The notes under the pieces are model-generated. The model was not told the origin of the DNA. It saw only the letters and a list, made by a program, of their open reading frames with translations, and did not search any database. A DNA stretch of 64,000 bases from assembly GCF_045278715.1 (NCBI RefSeq), contig NZ_CP136420.1:2480001-2544000 (forward strand), in the 5' to 3' direction. This stretch comes from Neomoorella carbonis (lineage in GTDB: Bacteria; Bacillota; DSM-521; Neomoorellales; Neomoorellaceae). Of the stretch, positions 8,661-17,169 are shown one piece after another. How positions within the stretch are numbered: the stretch's first letter is position 1; each line of letters opens with the position of its first letter. A program made the translations under genes and the position numbers.

Positions 8661-9623
8661 CTAACTATTTTTTAGAGCCTTTTTTAGCTCCGCGGTGAGT
8701 TTCGGGACAACGTCATATAGATCGCCGACTATGCCATAATCTGCTGCTTCAAATATGGGAGCGTTCTCATCGCGGTTAACGGCGACGATAACCTTGGCGT
8801 CGCGGATGCCGCTTACGTGCTGGATCTGTCCGGATATTCCGAGCCCAATATAGAGTGCCGGCTTTACTTTTTGCCCCGATATACCCAGGTACCTGTCTTC
8901 CGGCAGCCAGTGCAGTTCTTCGGCGATGGGCCTGGAGCAGCCGATTTCGCCCCCCACGGCTCCGGCCAGTTCCTGCACCAGACGGAGATCCTCCTGTTTT
9001 TCCAGTCCCCGCCCAACTGCTACAATGACGTTGGCCTCCGTTATATCTACTGCTTCCTTTACCTTGGGCTTACGGTCGATTACTTTTACGGCACTGGCGC
9101 CAGGAGCAGGCAACTCAGTTATCTTGCCCTCCCTGCCCTCCTGGGCTGCTGCCTGTTCAAAAGTACGTGGCGGTATGGTTGCCATCTGAGGCCGCGTCGT
9201 GCATACTATGGTCTGGACTGCTGCTCCGCCAAACATCATGCGTTCCATTATTAAAGATTTGTTTTCTTTATCCAGCTTCAGAGAGTTGCATTCGCTCCCC
9301 AGGCCGGTGTTTAACTGCGCCGCTATGCGCGCCGCCATTTCTTTCCCGCGCCGGGTGGCACAGATAAGAAAGATATCCGGGTCTTCTCTGCGAGCCGCGT
9401 CGACCATCACCGGCACATAAGCTTCCAGGGGCTGGCCTTCAGCCAGGGGGGAGAGGCTAAACACCTCATCCGCCCCGTGTTTAATATAGTCTTTAGCCGC
9501 CTGTTCTCCCCCGGTGGCAAAAGCCACCAGTGCAGTCCCCAGTTCATCGGCTAGGGACCGGCCGATGTTTAATAGCTCCAGTGTTTGTTCCCGTCTTTCG
9601 GCGAATACCCATACTCCAGACAT
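8661..9623 (-). CDS. fixB: Electron transfer flavoprotein alpha subunit (FixB)
   Basis: 320 residues. The C-terminal FAD domain of EtfA/FixB is plain (YLGISGQKVKPALYIGLGIS; GIRDAKVIVAVNRDENAPIF). The N-terminal half begins VWVFAERREQTLELL. AAAGGAGTG precedes the ATG. It pairs with the product of the gene just upstream. Together they should accept electrons from the acyl-CoA dehydrogenase of the same operon and feed FixC/FixX. Confidence 0.94.
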   Translation of the reverse strand: MSGVWVFAERREQTLELLNIGRSLADELGTALVAFATGGEQAAKDYIKHGADEVFSLSPLAEGQPLEAYVPVMVDAARREDPDIFLICATRRGKEMAARIAAQLNTGLGSECNSLKLDKENKSLIMERMMFGGAAVQTIVCTTRPQMATIPPRTFEQAAAQEGREGKITELPAPGASAVKVIDRKPKVKEAVDITEANVIVAVGRGLEKQEDLRLVQELAGAVGGEIGCSRPIAEELHWLPEDRYLGISGQKVKPALYIGLGISGQIQHVSGIRDAKVIVAVNRDENAPIFEAADYGIVGDLYDVVPKLTAELKKALKNS

Positions 9624-9639
9624 TTAAATTACCACTCCT

Positions 9640-10407
9640 TTAAACAAGTACGCCTTCTTTGATCAGAGCATCAACAACTTTGCGGATGTCCTCGATTTCA
9701 GCTCCGTATTTCTCCCGGCGCCTTTCCATTGTTGCTGCTAGAACACTTGTTGTTTTCAAGCAGGGTTCTTTAAGCTGTCCGATATCGGCAAGCCCTATAT
9801 TCGCTACCGGTTTTTTGGCGGCGCCGAGTACCTGTTTGAGGCTCGGTAACCTGGGCGTATTTATTTCCGGCAGGACGGTCACCAGCGCCGGCATCGGCAT
9901 GGTCACTACTTCTACACCGTCGTCCAGCTTGCGTTCGGCGATAATTTGATTGTTTTCCACTGCCAGCTTGTTTACGTAGGTGGCACACGGGATGCCGAGG
10001 AGTTCTGCCAGGCGCGGCCCTACCTGCTGAGCGTAAAGATCGCTCGAACCTTCGGCACAGATGATCAGGTCGTATTCAATATGACCCTTAATGGCTGCAG
10101 CCAGAATAGCGGCTGTTTGCGACGGCTCTAGTTCGGTGAAACCGGGATCATTGATGAAATAGGCTTTTTCCGGGCCCCGGGAAAGGGCGTCCTTTAAGCT
10201 CTGCTTGGCCGCCGGCGGTCCCACCGTCACAGCAACGACACTGCCGCCGTATCGCTCTTGCAGCCGCATCGCTTCTTCAATGGCATTGCGATCATAATCG
10301 CTGATTTTATAACCTACCCGGTCAAGGACGAGTTCGCGGGAATTAGGAGCTACCTTAATGTCCGCTTCATCTTTTACCCATTTGAAACAGGAGACAATCC
10401 GTGGCAT
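9640..10407 (-). CDS. fixA: Electron transfer flavoprotein beta subunit (FixA)
   Basis: 255 residues from the ATG at 10407, chosen because AGGAG lies 9 nt upstream and the family begins here (PRIVSCFKWVKDEADIKV); a longer frame starts inside the preceding gene. The EtfB adenine-nucleotide motif is represented by ALSRGPEKAYFI and by DLIICAEGSSDLYAQQVGP. It forms the heterodimer with FixB. There are 16 bp to fixB and 34 bp from the acyl-CoA dehydrogenase stop, so one operon. Confidence 0.93.
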   Translation of the reverse strand: MPRIVSCFKWVKDEADIKVAPNSRELVLDRVGYKISDYDRNAIEEAMRLQERYGGSVVAVTVGPPAAKQSLKDALSRGPEKAYFINDPGFTELEPSQTAAILAAAIKGHIEYDLIICAEGSSDLYAQQVGPRLAELLGIPCATYVNKLAVENNQIIAERKLDDGVEVVTMPMPALVTVLPEINTPRLPSLKQVLGAAKKPVANIGLADIGQLKEPCLKTTSVLAATMERRREKYGAEIEDIRKVVDALIKEGVLV

Positions 10408-10441
10408 GTCATGATTCTCCTTTGCTTTTTCGATTGACTTG

Positions 10442-11581
10442 TTAACGGAGCAGATTGCCGGCAATAACCATTCTTTGCACTTCCGACGTGCCTTCGTAAA
10501 TCTCCGTTATCTTGGCATCGCGCATCAGGCGCTCAACCTTGTATCCTTTGATATAGCCGTAGCCACCGTGAATTTGTACGGCTTTGGAAGTATGGCGTGA
10601 GGCTGTTTCCGCCGCAAAGAGCTTGGCCATGGCCGCTTCTTTGGTGTAAGGTAGACCGTTGTCCTTGCACCAGGCCGCGTAATAAGTCAAAAAGCGGGCT
10701 GCCTGGATATCTGTAGCCATATTGGCTATCATCCACTGAATGGCCTGGTTGCTGCAAATAGGCTTGCCAAACTGAACCCTTTCTTTCGAGTATTTAATTG
10801 CTTCGTCTAAAGCCGCTTGCGCAATGCCGAGAGCCTGGGCAGCAATGCCAATTCGGCCGCCATCTAACGTCTCCATGGCAATCCGGAAACCTTTACCTTC
10901 TTCCCCGAGAAGGTTCTCCTTGGGAATACGGCAATCTTTGAAAATAATCTCTGATGTCTGGGAGGCGCGGATACCCATTTTATTTTCGTGTTTACCGACT
11001 TTTAATCCCGGGGCATCTTTGGGTACGATAAAGGCACTTATTCCCCTGGTTCCCTTGGTTTTGTCAGTCTTGGCAAATACGATGAAGATATCGGCTACGG
11101 GACCGTTGGTGATAAAGGTTTTGGTACCGTTGATGACATATTCGTTACCGTCCAACACTGCCGTCGTAGTACCTGCTCCTGCATCGGTCCCGGCTCCAGG
11201 TTCCGTCAGGCAGAAGGCGCCCAGTTTTTCCCCTTTGCACAAGGGCACCAGATATTTTTGCTTTTGCTCTTCGGTACCGTACTGATAAATGGGACCGCAG
11301 GCTAAGGAAGTGTGGGCCGAAAGGATCGTCCCTGTCGCGGCGCAGGAACGGGATATTTCTTCTACGGTAATGACATAGCTTAGATAGTCGGCACCGGCGC
11401 CGCCGTATTCCTGGGGGTACGGGATGCCCATCCAATCCATTTCCGCTAATTTCGCCACAATTTCGGCCGGATAGCGGCTCTCTTCATCAAGCTCACCGGC
11501 AATTGGTTCCAAATATTGCTCGGCGAACTCCCGCACGCTTTTCCGTAACAGTTCCTGTTCTTCCGTTAGTTTGAAATCCAT
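10442..11581 (-). CDS. bcd: Short-chain acyl-CoA dehydrogenase (butyryl-CoA dehydrogenase type)
   Basis: 379 residues, the family's normal length. Signatures are present: GAFCLTEPGAGTDAG (FAD/substrate) and QIHGGYGYIKGYKVERLMRD, followed by IYEGTSEVQ, whose Glu is the catalytic base of short-chain members. It interconverts butyryl-CoA and crotonyl-CoA and exchanges electrons with EtfAB. It is the first gene of the bcd-fixABCX-coaD-crt operon and has its own sigma-A promoter. Chain length is inferred from the neighbouring C4 genes. Confidence 0.92.
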   Translation of the reverse strand: MDFKLTEEQELLRKSVREFAEQYLEPIAGELDEESRYPAEIVAKLAEMDWMGIPYPQEYGGAGADYLSYVITVEEISRSCAATGTILSAHTSLACGPIYQYGTEEQKQKYLVPLCKGEKLGAFCLTEPGAGTDAGAGTTTAVLDGNEYVINGTKTFITNGPVADIFIVFAKTDKTKGTRGISAFIVPKDAPGLKVGKHENKMGIRASQTSEIIFKDCRIPKENLLGEEGKGFRIAMETLDGGRIGIAAQALGIAQAALDEAIKYSKERVQFGKPICSNQAIQWMIANMATDIQAARFLTYYAAWCKDNGLPYTKEAAMAKLFAAETASRHTSKAVQIHGGYGYIKGYKVERLMRDAKITEIYEGTSEVQRMVIAGNLLR

Positions 11582-11602
11582 AATGGTACCACCTTCCTTT
11601 GT

Positions 11603-11629
11603 ATTATAAAATTGAGTGTGCTATGTCAA
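11603..11629 (-). promoter_or_regulatory. sigma-A promoter of the bcd-fix operon
   Basis: On the reverse strand TTGACA (11629-11624) is followed 15 bp later by TATAAT (11608-11603), or 17 bp later by TAATAC. It lies just ahead of the ribosome site and ATG of bcd, so this half of the island can be expressed without the sigma-54 promoter. Confidence 0.55.
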
Positions 11630-11719
11630 TTGTAATACTGCTTATTTCGAGGTCCAATCATACCAAGTAATAAATACAGAATAACAGATATGTTTTACCT
11701 GACATTTTCTATTGATGCT

Positions 11720-12574
11720 CTACTTACTCTCCAAGTAGTTATAAAACCCACGCCCCGTCTTTCGACCTAAATACCCCGCTCTTACCAGTTTTCTTAGTAG
11801 CGGACAAGGCCTGTACTTTGAATCTCCGAACTCCCGATATAGGGTCTCCATAACAGCCAGGCAGATGTCAATGCCTATCATATCCGCTAGAGCTAAAGGT
11901 CCAATAGGATGGTTGGCGCCTAATTTCATTGCTGTGTCGATATCTTCGACACTAGCAACTCCCTCCATGAGGATATAAGCGGCCTCATTAATCATGGGTA
12001 CTAGCATCCGGTTGACAATAAACCCTGGCGCCTCGTTTAATGTGACAGGAGTTTTGCCGAGTTGCTTAACTAGAGATGTAATAGAGCTAACAGTTTCTTC
12101 AGCTGTTGCCGCTCCTTTTATGACTTCTACCAGTTGCATTACCTGTACTGGGTTAAAAAAATGCATACCAATGACCTTTTCTGGGCGGGAGGTGGCAGAC
12201 GCCAAAGCACTAATGCTCAAAGCCGAGGTGTTGCTAGCAAATATAGCGTTTTTATTTACTGTATTGTCCAGTTCCTGGAAAACAGCAATCTTGGCTTCCA
12301 GATTCTCTATTATCGCTTCAACTACCAGTTCTGCGTCTGCACCATCGCCCTTATCCAGAGAAGGAAGGATTCTTCCTAGTACTGCTTGTTTTTCATCTTC
12401 CGTCAATTTATTTTTCGCTACCATACGTTCAAGGTTCTTCTCGATGGTAGCCATTCCTCTTTGCAAGAATTGTTCATCCACATCGCACATCACCACTGAT
12501 AAACCGGCCTGCGCCATTACCTGCACGATTCCGGCACCCATTGTACCGGCTCCTAGTACCATAACTTTATTCAT
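11720..12574 (-). CDS. hbd: 3-hydroxybutyryl-CoA dehydrogenase
   Basis: 284 residues, typical of bacterial Hbd. N-terminal NAD-binding motif GAGTMGAGIVQVMAQAG, followed by the catalytic stretch IGMHFFNPVQVMQLVEVIKG with its His, and a conserved C-terminal GRKTGRGFYNY. It oxidises 3-hydroxybutyryl-CoA to acetoacetyl-CoA. It starts 29 bp after the thiolase stop with a G-rich ribosome site and closes the abfD-to-hbd run; the next gene has its own promoter about 100 bp on. Confidence 0.94.
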   Translation of the reverse strand: MNKVMVLGAGTMGAGIVQVMAQAGLSVVMCDVDEQFLQRGMATIEKNLERMVAKNKLTEDEKQAVLGRILPSLDKGDGADAELVVEAIIENLEAKIAVFQELDNTVNKNAIFASNTSALSISALASATSRPEKVIGMHFFNPVQVMQLVEVIKGAATAEETVSSITSLVKQLGKTPVTLNEAPGFIVNRMLVPMINEAAYILMEGVASVEDIDTAMKLGANHPIGPLALADMIGIDICLAVMETLYREFGDSKYRPCPLLRKLVRAGYLGRKTGRGFYNYLESK

Positions 12575-12603
12575 GTTTTAACCGCCCCCAAGTTTTTCTT
12601 CGA

Positions 12604-13788
12604 TTAATAAACCATCTGCACGACTGTCGCCATAGAGGGCCCGCCCCCGGCACATAATGACGCAACTCCGTAACGACCACCACGGCGGCGCAATTCATAC
12701 AAAAGCGTTACTATTATCCGAATCCCGGTGCAACCTACTGGATGTCCGAGAGCAATACCAGACCCGTTAGCATTGACGCGGTTCATATCCAATTTCAACT
12801 CTCTGTTCACTGCAAGAAACTGTGCTGCAAAAGCTTCGTTGATCTCAAAGTAGTCTACGTCCTTCAATTCCAATCCTGCATATTTCAAAGCTTTGGGTAT
12901 GGCATAAACCGGGCCAATGCCCATTATCTCTGGCTGTACCCCATAAGACGCAGTCGCCAGAAGTTTCGCTATAGGTTTAATGCCCAGTTCACGAGCCATA
13001 GACTCAGCCATCAGGACCAAGGCTGCTGCACCATCATTAACTCCACTGGAGTTGCCCGCTGTTACTGTACCGCCTTCTTTCTTGAAAGCCGGTGCTAGCT
13101 TCGAAAGTTTTTCTAAAGAGGTATCCGCCCGTGGGTGCTCATCGGTGTCAATTACTACAGTACCTTTCTTGGTGTTTATGCTTACCGGTACGATTTCTTC
13201 TTTAAACTTTCCTTCTTGAATAGCTTCTACAGCACGCTTGTGGCTTAAAAGGGCTAGCTCATCTTGTTCCTGCCGTGAAATGTTATATTTCTCTGCAAGG
13301 TTTTCAGCAGTCATACCCATATGATAGCCAAAGAAAGCATCATTCAGCGCATCATAAAGCAGCGCATCTTCCAATCTCCCGGGGCCCATCCTCAAACCCG
13401 TTCGCGCCCCCATTAATAGATAAGGAACTTGCGACATACTCTCAATGCCAACGGCCAGTCCTACTTTACTTTTCCCTAACATAATCTGTTGAGCAATTAT
13501 CTCGGTGGCTCGCATAGCGCTAGCGCATTGCTGGTCCACAGTGGCTGCAGCGACCTCTACCGGAATATCGCACTTTAGTTGAATTTGCCTTGCGGGGTTA
13601 CCCTTTACCCCTTCTTTATACACCATCCCCGCTACCACATTATCTACCTGTTTCGGATTTATTCCTGCACGCTCAATGGCAGCCCTGGCCGCAACCGTTC
13701 CCAACTCTACAGCCGAGACCTCCTTCAGGCTGCCCAAGAAATCTCCTATAGGTGTCCGAGCTGCTCCTACGATGACTACGTTTTCCAT
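12604..13788 (-). CDS. thl: Acetyl-CoA C-acetyltransferase (thiolase)
   Basis: 394 residues, full length. The nucleophilic Cys is in VDQQCASAMRA, an uncommon flank compared with the usual NKVCGSG. Later motifs are standard: NEAFAAQ, GGAxALGHP-like ANGSGIALGHPVG, and the second Cys in SLCAGGG. It cleaves acetoacetyl-CoA to two acetyl-CoA, or works in reverse. It is followed directly by hbd. 86 bp separate it from the MFS gene, with a GC-rich hairpin between. Confidence 0.92.
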   Translation of the reverse strand: MENVVIVGAARTPIGDFLGSLKEVSAVELGTVAARAAIERAGINPKQVDNVVAGMVYKEGVKGNPARQIQLKCDIPVEVAAATVDQQCASAMRATEIIAQQIMLGKSKVGLAVGIESMSQVPYLLMGARTGLRMGPGRLEDALLYDALNDAFFGYHMGMTAENLAEKYNISRQEQDELALLSHKRAVEAIQEGKFKEEIVPVSINTKKGTVVIDTDEHPRADTSLEKLSKLAPAFKKEGGTVTAGNSSGVNDGAAALVLMAESMARELGIKPIAKLLATASYGVQPEIMGIGPVYAIPKALKYAGLELKDVDYFEINEAFAAQFLAVNRELKLDMNRVNANGSGIALGHPVGCTGIRIIVTLLYELRRRGGRYGVASLCAGGGPSMATVVQMVY

Positions 13789-13831
13789 AATACCTCACCC
13801 ATTTTTTTGTTTCTGTAAACTTATTTCCTGC

Positions 13832-13858
13832 GGGGGAACGGCATAACGGCCGCCCCCC
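13832..13858 (-). other. GC-rich intergenic hairpin between MFS and thiolase genes
   Basis: On the reverse strand GGGGGGCGGC pairs with GCCG-TT-CCCCC around a 6-nt loop. No U-tract follows, so it is more likely an mRNA processing or stability element than a terminator. Confidence 0.35.
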
Positions 13859-13874
13859 AGTAGAACAACAAGAC

Positions 13875-15191
13875 TTATCTGCTACTTACCCTTAGGGCAG
13901 GGTTCGATGTATGTAACTTCTCTGCTGTTAAGGGCCTTTCACTCAGGAGAATGGCGCCTACCGCTGCCAAAAGGGACAGTACGGCGAAGAAAATGAAAAC
14001 GTTAGTGTAAGAGACTTTACCACCTATCTCCTTTATTAGCAAACCTGCAATTAGAGGCGCTACAAAGGAACCAAACTGGCCAAAACCGTTTGAAAGCCCC
14101 ACCGCGCTACCTACAACTTCCTTGGGATAGCGGATTTGCGGGTAGGCATAGACGGCTCCGAAGCTCAGATTCACAAAAAATCCCATGAGAATAAGCAATG
14201 TTATAATCATTGGTATATTGCCCTTAGGTATCATACCCATGAAGAACAAAACCGGAATACTAACTACGTACGACATCAACAATACCGGACGACATTTGTT
14301 TTTAAACACATTATCAGTTAACCATCCACCCAGAATCATTGCCACAAATGCTAATGCATAAGGCAGGGAAACCAGGGCACCCATAGTTTTTAAACTAAAA
14401 CCGTGCTGTTCATACAGGTAGGAAGAGATCCAGGTTGTACTGCCCCAATAAATAGCCAGGTTCGCGAATAACATAATACTGTATAACCAGAAGTGCAGGT
14501 CTCGGACTACGAACGCCAGACCACCCTGGCTACCCTTAGTACTTTCTTCGGAAACAACGCCAGCGTTGATGTAATCAACCTCGGCCTGGCTTATACGCCC
14601 CTTGTTGAGCATGTCCTCTGGTTTGTCAGCAACAAAATACCATAAAATCAATATGCCAATAATTCCAGGAACAGCCAGCCAGTAAAATACAGGACGCCAG
14701 CTACCATAGATTGCAGCTATCCATGTGCCAACTACCGGGAATATTGCCGGCCCGACAGCCCACGTAGTTGAGAAAAAGCTTGTAGCCCTACCTTTCTCCT
14801 CTTTAGGGAACCAGTTGGCAACAGCTTTGTGTGACGGTGAAAAATGATGTCCTTCAAAAAAGCCCAAGCCTAACCTTGTGAGAATAAAGTGGGTATAATT
14901 TCGAATAAATCCTGTGACAAACGTCACGAATGTAAACGTACAGATAGCAATATACATCACTTTTTTGGGCCCTATCCGGTCGGCAAGCCATCCTCCGGTA
15001 AATTGAGCGATAGCATAAGCAAAGAAAAAGAGAGAAGTAGCGAATCCTGCCTGTGCTGCCGATATATGCAGCTCCTCCCTTATAAGCGGGAGAAAGGTCA
15101 ATACCGCTGTGCGGTCAAAATAGTTTATGATATAAACTAACCATAATACGATTAGCACTGTCCACCTATACTTAGTCATGTTTTTAACCAT
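13875..15191 (-). CDS. MFS transporter, anion:cation symporter type
   Basis: 438 residues with 12 predicted membrane segments. The first reads VLIVLWLVYIINYFDR, with the YxxRxx pattern of organic-anion MFS carriers. The loop 2-3 motif is GGWLADRIGPKKV. Members of this family import carboxylates such as hexuronates or hydroxyphenylacetate. Set between the SDR and thiolase genes of the island, it probably imports the pathway's acid or lactone substrate (inference). GGAGG lies 9 nt before the ATG at 15191. A 66-bp coaD remnant lies just upstream. Confidence 0.88.
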   Translation of the reverse strand: MVKNMTKYRWTVLIVLWLVYIINYFDRTAVLTFLPLIREELHISAAQAGFATSLFFFAYAIAQFTGGWLADRIGPKKVMYIAICTFTFVTFVTGFIRNYTHFILTRLGLGFFEGHHFSPSHKAVANWFPKEEKGRATSFFSTTWAVGPAIFPVVGTWIAAIYGSWRPVFYWLAVPGIIGILILWYFVADKPEDMLNKGRISQAEVDYINAGVVSEESTKGSQGGLAFVVRDLHFWLYSIMLFANLAIYWGSTTWISSYLYEQHGFSLKTMGALVSLPYALAFVAMILGGWLTDNVFKNKCRPVLLMSYVVSIPVLFFMGMIPKGNIPMIITLLILMGFFVNLSFGAVYAYPQIRYPKEVVGSAVGLSNGFGQFGSFVAPLIAGLLIKEIGGKVSYTNVFIFFAVLSLLAAVGAILLSERPLTAEKLHTSNPALRVSSR

Positions 15192-15260
15192 AATCTCGCG
15201 CCTCCTTTTTGCTTGTATAATAGGGAGTTCCTGAAGGCTTTCGTCATTCCAAGCGAAACG

Positions 15261-15326
15261 TCAGATAATGTCCTGGTCTCCATTGGTAATAGGATCAAAA
15301 ACACCGGAATAGACTGCCACTCTCAC
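15261..15326 (-). pseudogene. Remnant of the 5' end of a second coaD
   Basis: From a GTG at 15326 the reverse strand encodes VRVAVYSGVFDPITNGDQDI and one more Ile, then a TGA. This matches the start of CoaD (compare PGAFDPITNGHLDII in the gene at 6566-7051), with the signature His replaced by Gln. No further coaD similarity follows; the sequence runs into the MFS leader. It is a truncated copy, left by duplication or rearrangement. No ribosome site is evident. The rest of 15192-15472 shows no gene. Confidence 0.75.
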
Positions 15327-15472
15327 CACGGATTACCCCAGCTTGCTTCTGTTATGCATCACCTACCGCAACTCTTTACCCACCCCTATCTCCACATCCG
15401 TGGTTGTCCCGAGCCTATATCGTGCTTCCCCTATCCCTTAGGATACAAATAGCCTTGTAATTATACCTAATG

Positions 15473-16240
15473 TTACTCGGCTGTCCATCCACCATCTACT
15501 ACCATAATTTGTCCAGTCATATAGTTAGAAGCTTCAGAGGCTAGGTAAATAACCGCTCCCACCATATCTTCTATCTCACCCAGCCTGCGCAGGGGTGTTT
15601 TCTTAATGATATTATTGTAAATCTTTTCGTTGCCCTTAATATCGGCTTCGTTCATGGGTGTAAGGACATAGCCAGGACAGATGGCATTAACCTGGATATT
15701 ATACCTTGCCCATTCCAGCGCCAGAGCTCTAGTCATCTGTATGACGCCGCCTTTAGCAACACAGTAAGGGAGCACCATTCTCTCGCCAACCAAACCCAAG
15801 ATAGAAGCCACGTTGATAATTTTGCCTTTCTTTTGGGCTATCATCTGCTTTCCTACCTCAATACTGCAGAGGAACACCCCTTTTAAGTCCACATTAATTA
15901 CTCGGTTCCAGTCAGCTTCTTCGAGGTCTTCGGCTCGTTTGGTTATTGCAGTTCCAGCGTTATTTACCAAAACATCAATTCTGCCATACTCTTTTATAGC
16001 TGCCTCTACCAAGGCCTTAATACTGGCTGCATCAGTAACATCACTAGCCTTTGCCAGGGCCCTTCGCCCCATTCCCCGAATTGTTTCAGCTACCTTTTCA
16101 CAGTCTTCTTGATGTCTACTGGTGATGATGAGGTCAGCTCCATTTTCTGCCAGGGCCAGGGCGATTCCATACCCGATTCCCTTTGTTGAACCCGTAACAA
16201 GAGCCACTTTATCTTTGACATCCAAAGCAGGAAACTTCAT
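15473..16240 (-). CDS. Short-chain dehydrogenase/reductase (FabG-like)
   Basis: 255 residues, a classical SDR: cofactor motif TGSTKGIG, structural NNAG, catalytic Ser in NVASILG and the YxxxK pair in YCVAKGG, ending in VVDGGWTAE. An Arg after the second strand (ITSRHQ) suggests NADP(H). It follows the CoA-transferase beta gene by 29 bp and belongs to the abfD operon. In context it may oxidise or reduce a hydroxyacid, lactol or 3-hydroxyacyl intermediate; the sequence does not fix the substrate. A paralogue with a different cofactor signature lies in the divergent operon. Confidence 0.9.
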   Translation of the reverse strand: MKFPALDVKDKVALVTGSTKGIGYGIALALAENGADLIITSRHQEDCEKVAETIRGMGRRALAKASDVTDAASIKALVEAAIKEYGRIDVLVNNAGTAITKRAEDLEEADWNRVINVDLKGVFLCSIEVGKQMIAQKKGKIINVASILGLVGERMVLPYCVAKGGVIQMTRALALEWARYNIQVNAICPGYVLTPMNEADIKGNEKIYNNIIKKTPLRRLGEIEDMVGAVIYLASEASNYMTGQIMVVDGGWTAE

Positions 16241-16269
16241 ACCTGTTCACCTTCTCCTTCCATTCATTA

Positions 16270-17133
16270 TTAAAACAGTTGATGGAGCAATTCATAAGAT
16301 TCCTCTAGCATTTTAACGTAGTTTTCAAAAGTAAGGTTTTTAAGCCCCGAACCGGTATAGATTTTATGAGCATCGAGAATCCTTGTAAGTCTAACCTGCT
16401 CCACTGTTGGCGGTTCTGTGGTCTTTACATTCTCTGCGACTTTCAGATCCCAAGCAACCATGGCTTTTACTTCCTCAACGGAAACACCCGGATGCACACT
16501 ATCCAGATAAGCTTCTTTTGTTACCGGGTCAAAACGGAAAATGCATTTGTCTGTTATAATGGCTGCTGGTCCGTCGCCTGGTAGTCCAGCCCGCTTCCTT
16601 GCGTCACCGCCATCCAGGTGTCCAGGGGTAGTGATATAATCCACTTTTTCTACGAAGCGTCTCTTGTCCAAAGGCATGGTGATAATAGTCCTTTTTGCTG
16701 AGGCACCTATATCATTTGCTCCCCCGCTGCCCGGAAGCCGGCTCTTGGGCCGGTAGTAATCACCGCTCCCGAAAATTGCCGTGCTATTAAGATTGCCAAA
16801 CTTGTCAACCTGGGCACCACCCACCATGCCAACGTCAAAAAAGCCTCTTTGTTGGTCGGAGAACAGTCGCCACAACGAAGTTGTACAAATGGCATTCTCC
16901 ACACAGGCATTGTCACCGATGCCCAAGATAACACGATAAGGCTGGCAACCTATACTCCCCGATTCCATGGCTATTATGGCCTCCGGCGCGTTAGTTAGCT
17001 TGGCGACCAGGGCCCCTAGGGTCGGCGTTCCTACGCCGGCAAAGACAACATCCCCGTTTTGGATTTCCCGCGCCGCACAGGCCACAAGCATTTCCGGCAG
17101 CGTATAATCGGTAGCGTACTGTTGTGCTACCAT
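16270..17133 (-). CDS. CoA-transferase beta subunit (glutaconate CoA-transferase B-like)
   Basis: 287 residues from ATG 17133, chosen because GGGGTGG lies just upstream; an earlier in-frame ATG at 17169 lacks a ribosome site. The catalytic Glu of family I CoA-transferases sits in AMESGSIG, matching the YESG motif of GctB. Further GctB-like blocks follow: GGAQVDKFGNLNST, RLPGSGGANDI and KRAGLPGDGPAAIITD. It should carry CoA from acetyl-CoA or a similar donor to the pathway acid. It is paired with the alpha subunit directly upstream. Confidence 0.88.
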   Translation of the reverse strand: MVAQQYATDYTLPEMLVACAAREIQNGDVVFAGVGTPTLGALVAKLTNAPEAIIAMESGSIGCQPYRVILGIGDNACVENAICTTSLWRLFSDQQRGFFDVGMVGGAQVDKFGNLNSTAIFGSGDYYRPKSRLPGSGGANDIGASAKRTIITMPLDKRRFVEKVDYITTPGHLDGGDARKRAGLPGDGPAAIITDKCIFRFDPVTKEAYLDSVHPGVSVEEVKAMVAWDLKVAENVKTTEPPTVEQVRLTRILDAHKIYTGSGLKNLTFENYVKMLEESYELLHQLF

Positions 17134-17169
17134 ATTTTCCACCCCACTTCTCAAAGTTGTAAGGACCAT

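Noticed and set aside
13836..13852. GG/GC spacing like a sigma-54 promoter before thiolase
   Set aside because: It keeps only the GG and GC pairs; the -24 and -12 flanks do not match, and the sequence is part of a GC hairpin.
15235..15252. GG/GC spacing like a sigma-54 promoter before the MFS gene
   Set aside because: Match limited to TGG and GC; far weaker than the three accepted sites.
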